A program made the translations under genes and the position numbers. Under the pieces are notes generated by a model. It worked only from the letters and a program-made list of their open reading frames with translations, was not told where the DNA came from and did no database searches. 64,000 bases of DNA, taken from Chryseobacterium potabilaquae. Lineage in GTDB: Bacteria; Bacteroidota; Bacteroidia; Flavobacteriales; Weeksellaceae. The stretch covers positions 1 to 64,000 of the forward strand of contig NZ_CACVBR010000015.1 in the NCBI RefSeq assembly GCF_902728265.1. Direction: 5' to 3'. Below are positions 1 to 8,343 of this stretch, in pieces. Within the stretch, counting starts at the first letter, position 1, and every line of letters starts with the position of its first letter.

Positions 1-142
1 TTGTCAATCATAACTATGTAATGGTTAAAAATAATAAAAAGTGAGTTCCGAAAAATTTCTTGAGCTGTAAGAGCTCTAAATTTTCCAGAATAACTTTTTA
101 ACTTACACAGTTAGTGAGACACTACCTTATAGGTATAAAGAA

Positions 143-2290
143 TTATATTCTTTCTAATTCATCAGCGTCAATGGTCGTTTTGAATGTTCCGTAATTAACA
201 ATTACTTTATTTCTGGAAATCTTTTCAATTGTTCCCACACTGGTACTTCCAGATATACGAACGCGTTGTCCCACTTTCATCCAAAGAGAACGTTCTTCTT
301 TACGTTTTTCTTCCAGTTTTTCATTGGTTTCTGCTATTTTTTCAATAACCTCCTCTTTTTTCAATTGTTGAGTAATCTTTCGCTTGACAACCTGAAGTCG
401 TTTACTCTCGTCTTTATCGGCTCCAATTTTTCTGAATTTTTCTTGTTCTAATAATTTCACGAAATCTTTTACAACATCCTTTCTTGATTTCCCTTTGGTA
501 TAACTTTCGATAAAAGTTTCAATCTTATTTCCAAATTGAAGTTTACGGTGTTCTTCTTCATATAGTTTTTGGAAATTATATAATTTTTGTTGAAGTTGAT
601 CATTCAATTTTTGAAGATTTTCACGTTTATCTTCAACGGATTCTTTTCTTTCTACAAGATCAGATTTTAGTTTTTCAACTTCAAATTTTTCTTGTTGCAG
701 CTTTACAATTGTTTTGTCAAGATTTACAATATCATGTTCTACTTTTTTCTTCGCAGAATGAATAATAAATCTCGGAATTTTATTTTTTTCTGCTACTTCA
801 AAAGTGAATGAACTTCCTGCTTGGCCTACTTCTAATTTATACATAGGCTCCAATGTTTCTTCATTAAACAACATGGCTGCATTTTGAGCATTCGGAAGTT
901 GTTCTACCACTAATTTTATATTGGTATAATGGGTAGTGATAATAGCAAAACTTTTTTTATCATAGAAAAATTCAAGAAAACTTTCGGCCAATGCACCTCC
1001 TAATTCCGGATCTGATCCGGTACCAAATTCATCAATCAGAAGAAGTGTATTGGCGTCAGATTCGCGAATAATTCCCGACATTTTTTTTAATCGAGATGAG
1101 TAGGTGGAAAGATGATTTTCAATAGATTGATTATCACCAATATCTGTCATTATTTTGTCAAAGAAAAACATTTCCGATTTGGGATGAGTAGGTACTAAAA
1201 TTCCACTTTGAATCATTAATTGAAGTAGGCCAACTGTTTTTAATGTAATAGATTTTCCTCCTGCATTAGGGCCTGAAATACAGATGATTCTGTTGTGATC
1301 TGTTAAAGTAAGGGTTTGGGAGAAAATTGTTTTATTTTCCGCTTTATTTCTAAGCCATAGCAAAGGATGAAATGCTTCTTTTAATCTTAATGTTTTATGG
1401 CGATTAATTTTTGGTAATACACCATTAATCAATTCTGCAAATTTTGCTTTAGCTCGTGTAAAATCAAGATCAAAAATATATACTTGATATCTCCAAAGTT
1501 GAGGCTGAAATTCTGATAATTCTGCAGTAAGTTGTCTTAATATCTTATCAATTTCTTTTTTTTCCTCTTCTTCATTTTCCCGAAGTTTGAAATAATGCTT
1601 TACCACACTATCGGGCTGGATGTAAGTGATAGAACCTGTTTTTGAAAGGCCTAAAACTCGACCGGCAACTCTTTTTTTAAATCCTGATTTTACGGCTAAA
1701 ACTCTTTGATCATCAATAATTGTTTCTCGAATATCGTCCAAAAAATCACTTTGGCTATAAGTAGTTAAGGCACGATTGAAATTTTCTTGAATCGCTTTTT
1801 TAGCATGCTGTATTTCAGTTCTTAATGTTTTTAAAACAGATGAAGCCTCACTTTTTACTTCACCAAAACGATTAAAGACTCTATCTATTTTATCAATGAT
1901 TTCTTTTTTGAATTCCAAAATAGAAACTTCCTCCATCAAAGTCGGGAAAGTTTCCGGCATGGTAGGAAAAAATTTTTGTAGCTTTCCTATCTGTTCTGTA
2001 ATGGTTTTGATTTTGATGAAAGCATTGTTTTCAAGACGATAATTTTCGATGAGCATCAATTTCAATTCACTTTCAATATCCTCATACTCATCAAAGGGGA
2101 TCGCATTTGAACTTTCAAAACTTGATAAATATTCAGAAGTTTTTTTCAATGAAAGCTCTGCTTCGTCAATTTCCATTGGCCGAAGTTGAAGAATTTTCTC
2201 TCTTGTTTTTGGAGAATAGGCAAAGGGCGAAATCTCCGCTAATAATTGCGGAAACTCTAATTCGTTTAAATCTTCTTTATTTATATACAC
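143..2290 (-). CDS. MutS2-type DNA-binding ATPase lacking the Smr domain
   Basis: A 715-residue MutS-family ATPase of the MutS2 branch, which lacks the mismatch-recognition N-terminus of MutS1. Visible parts are an N-terminal helical core, a Walker A motif GPNAGGKS near residue 340, a Walker B region LLLIDEFGTG near 416-425, a long coiled-coil clamp (about 510-660), and a C-terminal KOW-like beta segment (about 675-715). Bacillus MutS2 (about 785 residues) continues into an Smr nuclease domain; this protein stops right after the KOW-like part. Family members act on branched DNA or collided ribosomes, so the role here is uncertain. A TAAATTTG box lies five bases before the ATG, so the message may be leaderless. 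It is divergent from the GNAT gene. Confidence 0.9.
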   Translation of the reverse strand: MYINKEDLNELEFPQLLAEISPFAYSPKTREKILQLRPMEIDEAELSLKKTSEYLSSFESSNAIPFDEYEDIESELKLMLIENYRLENNAFIKIKTITEQIGKLQKFFPTMPETFPTLMEEVSILEFKKEIIDKIDRVFNRFGEVKSEASSVLKTLRTEIQHAKKAIQENFNRALTTYSQSDFLDDIRETIIDDQRVLAVKSGFKKRVAGRVLGLSKTGSITYIQPDSVVKHYFKLRENEEEEKKEIDKILRQLTAELSEFQPQLWRYQVYIFDLDFTRAKAKFAELINGVLPKINRHKTLRLKEAFHPLLWLRNKAENKTIFSQTLTLTDHNRIICISGPNAGGKSITLKTVGLLQLMIQSGILVPTHPKSEMFFFDKIMTDIGDNQSIENHLSTYSSRLKKMSGIIRESDANTLLLIDEFGTGSDPELGGALAESFLEFFYDKKSFAIITTHYTNIKLVVEQLPNAQNAAMLFNEETLEPMYKLEVGQAGSSFTFEVAEKNKIPRFIIHSAKKKVEHDIVNLDKTIVKLQQEKFEVEKLKSDLVERKESVEDKRENLQKLNDQLQQKLYNFQKLYEEEHRKLQFGNKIETFIESYTKGKSRKDVVKDFVKLLEQEKFRKIGADKDESKRLQVVKRKITQQLKKEEVIEKIAETNEKLEEKRKEERSLWMKVGQRVRISGSTSVGTIEKISRNKVIVNYGTFKTTIDADELERI

Positions 2291-2294
2291 ACTG

Positions 2295-2302
2295 CAAATT
2301 TA
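2295..2302 (-). promoter_or_regulatory. -7 promoter box for the mutS2-like gene
   Basis: On the minus strand this reads TAAATTTG, matching the Bacteroidota -7 consensus TAnnTTTG. It ends five bases before the mutS2 ATG, which would place the transcription start at or next to the start codon. No clear TTG element was found at the expected -33 spacing. Confidence 0.5.
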
Positions 2303-2324
2303 GTGAGAAAATGTGATTATTATG

Positions 2325-2332
2325 TATATTTG
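2325..2332 (+). promoter_or_regulatory. -7 promoter box for the GNAT gene
   Basis: TATATTTG is a perfect match to the Bacteroidota -7 consensus TAnnTTTG and lies 17 bases before the ATG of the acetyltransferase. Together with the opposing box at 2295-2302 it makes this short gap a divergent promoter region. Confidence 0.55.
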
Positions 2333-2349
2333 AGATATTTACAAAAATT

Positions 2350-2856
2350 ATGATTGAAACTAGGCGTCTCATATTAAAAGAAATCAATGAAAGTCATGTT
2401 GAAGATATTCTAAAAATTAGGAGTAATGAAGTAATTAATCAATTTGTAAAAAGAAATTCTCCAAAAACAAATTATGATGCATTGGAATTTATCTTACAGA
2501 TTAAGAAAAGAACGCAAAATGAGGAAACATTCTATTGGGGGATTTCTTGCAAAACTTTACCCCATATTATCGGAACCATTTGTTTGTGGAATTTTTCTGA
2601 AGATAGAAAAACGGCGGAAATGGGCTATGAATTACTCCCTCAATATCATAGAAAAGGAATTATGTCAGAGGCTATGAAATCAGTTTTAAATTTTAGTTTT
2701 AATACTTTACATTTGCAAGAAATTTTAGCTATTACAAATAAGTTCAATGAAAATTCTAAAGGTCTTCTTGTAAAACATAATTTTGTTTTACAAAACAATA
2801 TAAAAGATGAAGGCTTTCCTGAAAATATTGTTTTTAGCTTGAAGAAAGAACATTAG
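2350..2856 (+). CDS. GNAT-family N-acetyltransferase (RimJ/RimL-like)
   Basis: A 168-residue single-domain GNAT protein. The opening MIETRRLILKEI is the typical first strand of the RimJ/RimL-like subfamily. The acetyl-CoA loop appears as YHRKGIMSEAM around residues 98-108, and the fold ends with the usual strand after KGLLVKHNF. Family members transfer acetyl groups to protein N-termini or small amines; the substrate cannot be read from sequence. It stands alone between mutS2 and ung, about 5 kb from the graspetide genes, so there is no reason to link it to peptide acetylation there. Confidence 0.85.
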   Translation: MIETRRLILKEINESHVEDILKIRSNEVINQFVKRNSPKTNYDALEFILQIKKRTQNEETFYWGISCKTLPHIIGTICLWNFSEDRKTAEMGYELLPQYHRKGIMSEAMKSVLNFSFNTLHLQEILAITNKFNENSKGLLVKHNFVLQNNIKDEGFPENIVFSLKKEH

Positions 2857-2968
2857 TTTTATAATTTTTCCAAAAGAATAGCTAATAAAGTTGAGCATTA
2901 ATGCAACTTATTAGTCTATTTCTAAATGATAAAACGAAATAAAATTTTAATTATATACCATCAAACCC

Positions 2969-3610
2969 ATGACCTGGACGGAAATTTTAGCTCCAATAAA
3001 AAATACAGAATACTTTACTAACCTTTGGGAAAAGGTGAAAAAAGAATATGCAACTACTAAAGTTTTCCCGCCTAAAAATCAAATTTTTAGAGCTTTAGAA
3101 ATTACTCCTTTTGAAGATATAGAAGTTGTAATTATTGGTCAAGACCCTTATCATAATGATTACCAAGCTAACGGTTTGTGTTTTTCTGTTTCTGAACAGG
3201 TGACAGCACCGCCTTCTCTTAAAAATATTTTCATAGAGTTAAAAGATGATTTGGGGATTGTAAGAACGTCAAAAGAGCTGGATGATTGGGGAAAGCAAGG
3301 AGTTCTTATGCTGAATGCTACCCTTACTGTTCGGGCACATTCTCCAAATTCTCATAAAGATTTGGGATGGGAAAAATTTACAGATTTTATCATTAAGGAA
3401 GTCTCAGATAAAAAAGAAAATGTTGTTTTCGTATTGTGGGGAGCTTTTGCACAGAAAAAATCGGAACTTATTGATGCCAATAAACATTTTATTTTAAAGT
3501 CCGCACATCCATCTCCGTTTTCTGTTCACAGAGGCTTTTTTGGAAGTAAGCCTTTTTCAAAAATTAATGCATATTTAGAATCAAAAGGAAAAAAGACTAT
3601 TTCGTGGTAG
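2969..3610 (+). CDS. ung: Uracil-DNA glycosylase (family 1)
   Basis: This 213-residue enzyme removes uracil from DNA to start base-excision repair. The water-activating motif GQDPYH lies around residues 58-63, the uracil-binding stretch GVLMLNATLTV is in the middle, and the DNA-intercalation loop HPSPFSVHRGF is near residue 180. Length is typical of UDG family 1. The 3' end overlaps the convergent lipoprotein gene by 14 bases. It has its own short upstream gap and no clear operon partner. Confidence 0.97.
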   Translation: MTWTEILAPIKNTEYFTNLWEKVKKEYATTKVFPPKNQIFRALEITPFEDIEVVIIGQDPYHNDYQANGLCFSVSEQVTAPPSLKNIFIELKDDLGIVRTSKELDDWGKQGVLMLNATLTVRAHSPNSHKDLGWEKFTDFIIKEVSDKKENVVFVLWGAFAQKKSELIDANKHFILKSAHPSPFSVHRGFFGSKPFSKINAYLESKGKKTISW

Positions 3611-4076
3611 GACTGTTTTCATCTTTATTGATAGTAATTCCGATTTTATATTGACCCTTTAATGATTTTACAGGATTTTGTGAGCTTGGATAAGGAGCCA
3701 CTTCATGTAGTGATATGGAGTACCCATTGAATTCAGCAGAGTTATGATAGTTTTTTCCATCATTATTCGTCGTGGCAAGGGATATAGTTATAGGTCTTGT
3801 AGCTAGGCCCATTACTTCAATTTGTGCAATGGCAACACCAGCCCAAATGCAATTGACATCTTTGGGACATCGACTATCTTCACTAATACCTTTGAAAGTG
3901 ACATTCATTTCATATTCTTTTAGGAATTTATTTTCTCCTTCCTTAAAATAAATGATATTTTCCTTTGTGCTGGATTCCATATTTTTTGTACGAAGGTCTG
4001 TCGCAGTACTTTTTTGAGCATTACAATTGAGAAGAAATAATAGACCCAAAGAAACTATAATGATCTTGTATTGCAT
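3597..4076 (-). CDS. Putative lipoprotein of unknown function
   Basis: A 159-residue exported protein. The N-terminus is a lipoprotein signal with lipobox LLNC (Cys18), followed by a polar linker. The conserved-looking core contains RCPKDVNCIWAG, a Cys-x(5)-Cys-x-Trp motif found in several small Bacteroidota lipoproteins without assigned function, and then two beta-rich strands. It is followed by a Pro/Ser-rich segment and ends overlapping ung. It sits two bases downstream of the DUF456 gene on the same strand, so the two are probably cotranscribed. I do not recognise an activity. Confidence 0.75.
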   Translation of the reverse strand: MQYKIIIVSLGLLFLLNCNAQKSTATDLRTKNMESSTKENIIYFKEGENKFLKEYEMNVTFKGISEDSRCPKDVNCIWAGVAIAQIEVMGLATRPITISLATTNNDGKNYHNSAEFNGYSISLHEVAPYPSSQNPVKSLKGQYKIGITINKDENSPTTK

Positions 4077-4078
4077 AT

Positions 4079-4570
4079 TTATATAATTTTAAGCATATCT
4101 AATATTACTACCAAAAACATAGCCACTCCTACAACGAGACTGAAACCTGTGCCATAAATAAATCCAATGAAAGCTCCTTTTGTTGATTTCAGTGCTTTAT
4201 TCATGTCTTTACTGTCATGGAGTAGTTCACCAATAAAAACCCCGGCAAACATTCCTATCAAAAATCCTAAAGGAATAGGTAAAAACATTCCAATAATAGT
4301 TCCCACAATTGATCCTATGCTTCCCCATCGGGTTCCTCCGTATTTTCGGTTGGTTTTTGCGGGAATTACATAATTCAGCACTGCGGAAATGACGGTAAGA
4401 ATTCCGAATGCCCAAACGTATATAATAGGAAGATCCGAGTCCGTTCCGAATTTATAAATAAGCAGACCACAAATACTTAATAATAATCCTGGTAGAATAG
4501 GTAAAAATGTTCCTAGAATTCCAAGAAATAGTAAAATAAGACAAAGTATATAAATGAGTGTCGTATCCAT
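4079..4570 (-). CDS. DUF456 domain-containing membrane protein
   Basis: A 163-residue hydrophobic protein with about four or five membrane segments. The glycine-rich repeats (GTIIGMFLPIPLGFLIGMFAG and a second GxxxG-rich helix) and the motif LLHDSKDMNKALKSTKGAF are typical of DUF456. Function is unknown for the family. The open frame extends upstream to a TTG at 4591, but that TTG is inside a TATATCTTG promoter-like box, so the ATG at 4570 is the better start. It is likely cotranscribed with the downstream lipoprotein gene. Confidence 0.85.
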   Translation of the reverse strand: MDTTLIYILCLILLFLGILGTFLPILPGLLLSICGLLIYKFGTDSDLPIIYVWAFGILTVISAVLNYVIPAKTNRKYGGTRWGSIGSIVGTIIGMFLPIPLGFLIGMFAGVFIGELLHDSKDMNKALKSTKGAFIGFIYGTGFSLVVGVAMFLVVILDMLKII

Positions 4571-4704
4571 TATATTAAAATATAAATGCAAGATATAAAA
4601 AAGAATGTTTGATATGATATCTTATTCATTTTAATATGATAATTATTGACAAATTATGATGATAGCTTTCCATAAGTTGTTTGTAATTTTATAAATTTGC
4701 TGTA

Positions 4705-5970
4705 ATGAATGATCAAATAACAGATACAAAAAATTTTTTCCAAGAGTTAAGTGAGCAACTATATATTTATATTAGTGGAATATCGCCGACGGGTCTAGAC
4801 TGGATTTTTCATATTATAGTAAAATTACTTTTACTGGGGATTGTTTTTCTGGTGTTGGATCTTACGTTTAAATTTACTATTAATTATATTTTTCGTTTTT
4901 TCCAGAGTGAAGAAAAATATCCCATAATAAAATCTATTTATAATTCTAAAATTAGCAATTCAATTGCTCATTTTACCGCTTTATTATTTATTGGAGGGAT
5001 ACATGAATCTATATTTGTAGGAGCTTTACCCAAAACAACTGTATTTATTGTAAGAGCCGTTAATTTGGGCCTTGTCTTAATTCTCGCCGGAATGCTATAT
5101 CGTACTTTAACCGCTTTTAGAAATTATTTTACTATTAAGCAGGATTTTTATAAAATCATGGCGTTAAATGCAATTTCAGAAACGGTGAAAATCTTAGGGG
5201 TTTTTATATTTTCTATTGTCGGAATTTGTGTCATATTTGGTATTAAAGGAACCACGATAGTTGGAAGTTTAGGAGCAATTACTGCTGTTTTGGTATTGGT
5301 TTTCCGTGATACTATTTTAGGTTTTGTAACAGGTATACACGTAGCAACTTCAAAAAATATGAAAGTAGGGGATTGGGTAAGTATTCCTAAATATAGTATT
5401 GAAGGAAATATTGCTGATATTAGTCTTTTGACGACGAAAATACATAATTTCGATAAGACTATTTCTACCATTCCTACTTATGATCTACTCACTACAGAAA
5501 TTAAGAATATGCAGGTAATGTCTGAGTCCAACACACGAAGAATCAAAAAATCTATTTACTTCAATATCAATTCTTTTAAATTTCTAAGTGATGAGGATAT
5601 TGAAAGATTAAAGGATATTAATTTAATTTCTGAGTATCTTAATAGGAAAAGTACGGAAATACGGAAAGAAAAAGAAAGTCTTAGTCATAGTGATAAAATG
5701 ATTAATGGAAGGCAGCTTACCAATATTGGGGTTTTTAGATATTATGCTCAAAAGTATATCGAAAACGATCCTGATGTTGATGAAAATGGTGCAAAAATGG
5801 TTCGGCAGTTAGAGATTACGCCACAAGGTTTACCTTTGGAAATATACTGTTTTGCTAACGATTCCAAATGGGAAAACTTTGAACAAATTCAAGCAGATAT
5901 TTTTGATCATCTATTAGTGGCCTCTAAAGAATTTGATTTACAGGTCATGCAGGTAAGTGTGAAAATCTAG
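4705..5970 (+). CDS. Small-conductance mechanosensitive channel family protein (MscS-like)
   Basis: A 421-residue inner-membrane protein with roughly four to five transmembrane helices in the first 215 residues, then an MscS beta domain. The pore-helix region has the glycine/alanine-rich stretch GTTIVGSLGAITAVLVLVF, and the following segment FVTGIHVATSKNMKVGDWV is the characteristic start of the MscS beta domain. The cytoplasmic part contains the TTKIHNFDKTISTIPTYDL strand pair. It presumably opens under membrane tension and protects against hypo-osmotic shock. It is monocistronic as far as can be seen. Confidence 0.92.
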   Translation: MNDQITDTKNFFQELSEQLYIYISGISPTGLDWIFHIIVKLLLLGIVFLVLDLTFKFTINYIFRFFQSEEKYPIIKSIYNSKISNSIAHFTALLFIGGIHESIFVGALPKTTVFIVRAVNLGLVLILAGMLYRTLTAFRNYFTIKQDFYKIMALNAISETVKILGVFIFSIVGICVIFGIKGTTIVGSLGAITAVLVLVFRDTILGFVTGIHVATSKNMKVGDWVSIPKYSIEGNIADISLLTTKIHNFDKTISTIPTYDLLTTEIKNMQVMSESNTRRIKKSIYFNINSFKFLSDEDIERLKDINLISEYLNRKSTEIRKEKESLSHSDKMINGRQLTNIGVFRYYAQKYIENDPDVDENGAKMVRQLEITPQGLPLEIYCFANDSKWENFEQIQADIFDHLLVASKEFDLQVMQVSVKI

Positions 5971-6038
5971 TATAAGAATTTACTTTAATCAATATTACAG
6001 GAATGTAATAAGTGGTGATAATAGAATTAAATTATTTA

Positions 6039-6287
6039 ATGCTTCTCTACAGTTTTTTGAACTGGTTTTCTAAAACTTGGGTAATAGGGTGGACTAGATC
6101 GCTAGAGGTAAAAAAGATGATTTTAGTATTTGGGATTTGGATTTTATCTATAGCTTTGTACCTGTATAATGATCAAACTGGACTGATGGTGCTTTTTGTT
6201 TTAAGCATGATGCATGTACTTGCTGAGTTTCCACTCAATGCTTTATCCATCAAGATGATATTTCAAAAAATTATTAAAAAAGAATGA
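6039..6287 (+). CDS. Small membrane protein translationally coupled to pdxJ
   Basis: An 82-residue protein if read from the ATG at 6039; an in-frame GTG GTG at 6012 would add nine residues. It has two hydrophobic segments, MILVFGIWILSIALYLY and GLMVLFVLSMMHVLAEF, and a lysine-rich C-terminus. The stop overlaps the pdxJ ATG (ATGA), so translation of the two is probably coupled. I do not recognise the family. The coupling suggests a conserved unit with pdxJ, but no link to vitamin B6 can be shown from sequence. Confidence 0.65.
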   Translation: MLLYSFLNWFSKTWVIGWTRSLEVKKMILVFGIWILSIALYLYNDQTGLMVLFVLSMMHVLAEFPLNALSIKMIFQKIIKKE

Positions 6288-7003
6288 CAAAATTAAGCGT
6301 AAATATTAATAAAATTGCCACTTTAAGAAATGCGAGAGGTGGTGAAACGCCAAGTGTAACAGAAGCAGCAATAAAAATTCAGAAATTTGGCGGGCAGGGC
6401 ATTACGATTCATCCTAGACCCGATGAAAGACATATTACAAGGAAAGATGTGTATGATCTTAAACCGTTGGTAACGACAGAATACAATATTGAAGGGAATC
6501 CACATAGACCATTTATTGATATGGTTTTAGAAGTTAAGCCGGAACAGGTTACGTTAGTGCCGGATGCTGACGATGCTATTACTTCTAATGCAGGTTGGGA
6601 TACAAAGAAACATTTCGATTTTCTTACTGAAGTTATCCAAGAGTTTAAAAAAGCCGGAATCCGTACGTCTATATTTCTTGATCCTAAACCAGAACTTATT
6701 GAGTCAGCTGCTAAAACTGGGGCTGATAGAATAGAATTATATACAGAAGCATATGCTAAAGATTATACTTTAAATAAAGAGAAAGCCATACAACCCTATT
6801 ATGAAACAGCATTAGTGGCTGCTGATTTTGGATTGGGACTCAATGCTGGACATGATTTAAGTTTGGATAATTTAAAATATTTTTCGGATACGATTCCTAA
6901 TTTATTGGAAGTATCTATTGGTCATGCTCTTGTTTCGGAAGCCTTGTATATGGGGCTAGAAAATACTGTTCAAGCCTATTTGAAGAGATTGGCAAAGTGG
7001 TAA
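6284..7003 (+). CDS. pdxJ: Pyridoxine 5'-phosphate synthase
   Basis: A 239-residue TIM-barrel enzyme that condenses 1-deoxy-D-xylulose 5-phosphate with 3-amino-2-oxopropyl phosphate to form pyridoxine 5'-phosphate. Family signatures include LSVNINKIATLRNARGG at the N-terminus, GITIHPRPDERHI around residues 45-57, VTLVPDADDA, RIELYTEAYA, and GLGLNAGHDLSLDNL. The start overlaps the upstream small-membrane gene. The alpha/beta hydrolase follows after 19 bases and is probably cotranscribed. Confidence 0.97.
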   Translation: MTKLSVNINKIATLRNARGGETPSVTEAAIKIQKFGGQGITIHPRPDERHITRKDVYDLKPLVTTEYNIEGNPHRPFIDMVLEVKPEQVTLVPDADDAITSNAGWDTKKHFDFLTEVIQEFKKAGIRTSIFLDPKPELIESAAKTGADRIELYTEAYAKDYTLNKEKAIQPYYETALVAADFGLGLNAGHDLSLDNLKYFSDTIPNLLEVSIGHALVSEALYMGLENTVQAYLKRLAKW

Positions 7004-7022
7004 TGTTATAATCAAGAATTGT

Positions 7023-7805
7023 ATGGAAATTTTAAACTCAAAAATATTTGGCGAAAATTTATCGTCTACTCCTTTATTGGTATTTCATGGATTATTTGGT
7101 ATGCTTGATAATTGGAGCACTTTTGGAAAAGACTTAGGGGAGAAGCTTCCTGTCCATCTCATTGATCTTAGAAATCATGGAAGGAGTTTTCACTCTGATA
7201 GTATGACGCATGATGATCTTGCTAATGACATTGCTGATTATATGAATCATTATGGGATTGAGAAAGCACATGTGTTAGGCCATTCTTTGGGAGGAAAAGC
7301 GGTTATGCAGTTTGCAATACAATATCCGGAAAAAGTAGATAAGCTTATTGTAGTTGATATTTCACCCAAAGCATATCCACCTCATCACCAAGGGATTATT
7401 AAGGCTTTAGAAGAGGTTGACTTTAATGTTGTTAACTCAAGGAATGAAGTAGAAGCAGTCTTAAGTCAATATATTCCGGAAAAATCTGTTATTCAGTTTT
7501 TGACAAAAAATTTATATTGGGATGATGATAAAAAGCTGGCATGGAGATTTAATCTTAAAACCTTGTCTGAAAAATATAATGAATTTGTATCTAATGCAAT
7601 AAAGTTTGGGATTTTTGAAGGAGAAACTTTATTTATTGCCGGAGAAAAATCAAATTATATTTTACCACAGGATGAATTTGCGATCAAGCAACAATTTCCA
7701 AAAGCAAAAATCATAATAATAACAAAAGCAGGGCATTGGGTTCAAGCAGAAAATCCTATAGAGTTTATGGGGGTGGTAACGAAATTTCTGTTCCCTAATT
7801 CATAG
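7023..7805 (+). CDS. Alpha/beta-fold hydrolase (YbfF-like esterase)
   Basis: A 260-residue alpha/beta hydrolase. The oxyanion-side HGLFG motif lies near residue 22, the nucleophile elbow GHSLGG is at 86-91 (Ser88), and the catalytic histidine is in KAGHW (His238). The sequence LRNHGRSFHS is typical of the YbfF/ABHD11 esterase group that cleaves short acyl esters or acyl-CoA. The exact substrate is unknown. It lies directly upstream of the graspetide cluster, but 109 bases separate it from the first precursor, and an esterase role in graspetide chemistry is not indicated. Confidence 0.9.
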   Translation: MEILNSKIFGENLSSTPLLVFHGLFGMLDNWSTFGKDLGEKLPVHLIDLRNHGRSFHSDSMTHDDLANDIADYMNHYGIEKAHVLGHSLGGKAVMQFAIQYPEKVDKLIVVDISPKAYPPHHQGIIKALEEVDFNVVNSRNEVEAVLSQYIPEKSVIQFLTKNLYWDDDKKLAWRFNLKTLSEKYNEFVSNAIKFGIFEGETLFIAGEKSNYILPQDEFAIKQQFPKAKIIIITKAGHWVQAENPIEFMGVVTKFLFPNS

Positions 7806-7914
7806 GCTTAACTAATTCTTTTTTTTCAAAAAGAAAAACTTTTTATAATATATCACTATGTGTTGAATTTTTTTTGTACTTTCGCTGAGTCAAATTATTA
7901 AAATTTTTTTTATT

Positions 7915-8133
7915 ATGAAAAAGAATTCAGGAAAAAAACCATTCTTTGCATCACTTTTAGAGAAACAAATCCAGGAGCCTAAAAACATAACAGGAGGTTC
8001 TGGTTCTCCTTCTACAGCATCACCTACAGATGCTGAATCTTCAAAATTACTTAACAGTATAACACGTCCCGGAAGTGACCATGTGACGTTAAAATATCCT
8101 TCAGATGGGGATGAAGACGTAAATGTAATGTAA
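7915..8133 (+). CDS. Graspetide (microviridin/chryseoviridin-type) precursor peptide 1
   Basis: A 72-residue RiPP precursor. The leader carries PFFASLLEKQ at residues 9-18, matching the PFFARFLE-type motif that recruits graspetide ATP-grasp ligases. A Gly-Gly at 27-28 may mark leader removal. The C-terminal core T58-L-K60-Y-P-S63-D64-G-D66-E67-D68 matches the microviridin core. By analogy Thr58-Asp64 and Ser63-Asp66 would form omega-esters and Lys60-Glu67 an omega-amide. Two further six-residue Thr...Asp modules lie upstream: T34-A-S-P-T-D39 and T50-R-P-G-S-D55. These resemble the extra rings of multicore chryseoviridin. Crosslinks are inferred, not seen. Confidence 0.88.
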   Translation: MKKNSGKKPFFASLLEKQIQEPKNITGGSGSPSTASPTDAESSKLLNSITRPGSDHVTLKYPSDGDEDVNVM

Positions 8134-8206
8134 ATTTAAAAATAATCACTGCTTTTATATTCAAATCTTGAGACTTCCTTAGAAGTATTGATTATTGACT
8201 GAAATC

Positions 8207-8256
8207 AGATGTCGTGACGTTTCTACCAAAGATATCATCGCGACATCTTTTATTTT
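8207..8256 (+). terminator. Intrinsic terminator or attenuator between the two graspetide precursors
   Basis: AGATGTCGTGA at 8207-8217 pairs with TCGCGACATCT at 8238-8248 (11 pairs with one G-T wobble), followed by a T-rich run. It lies 73 bases after precursor 1. It would limit read-through into precursor 2 and the ligases, allowing more of the first precursor than of its enzymes. Confidence 0.65.
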
Positions 8257-8343
8257 ATCATAAAAATCTTAGTGATAGAAGGTATGCTCAAAATACCTCG
8301 AAAATGATGAGGTACAAGAATTAGATTCTTTATAATTTAAAAT

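Noticed and set aside
1..142. Weak GAGCT...AGCTC inverted repeat downstream of the mutS2-like gene
   Set aside because: Only five pairs and partly a simple palindrome; the window start cuts the context.
2350..2856. GNAT acetyltransferase considered as a graspetide tailoring enzyme
   Set aside because: It lies about 5 kb away, with seven unrelated genes between, and looks like an ordinary RimJ/RimL-like protein.
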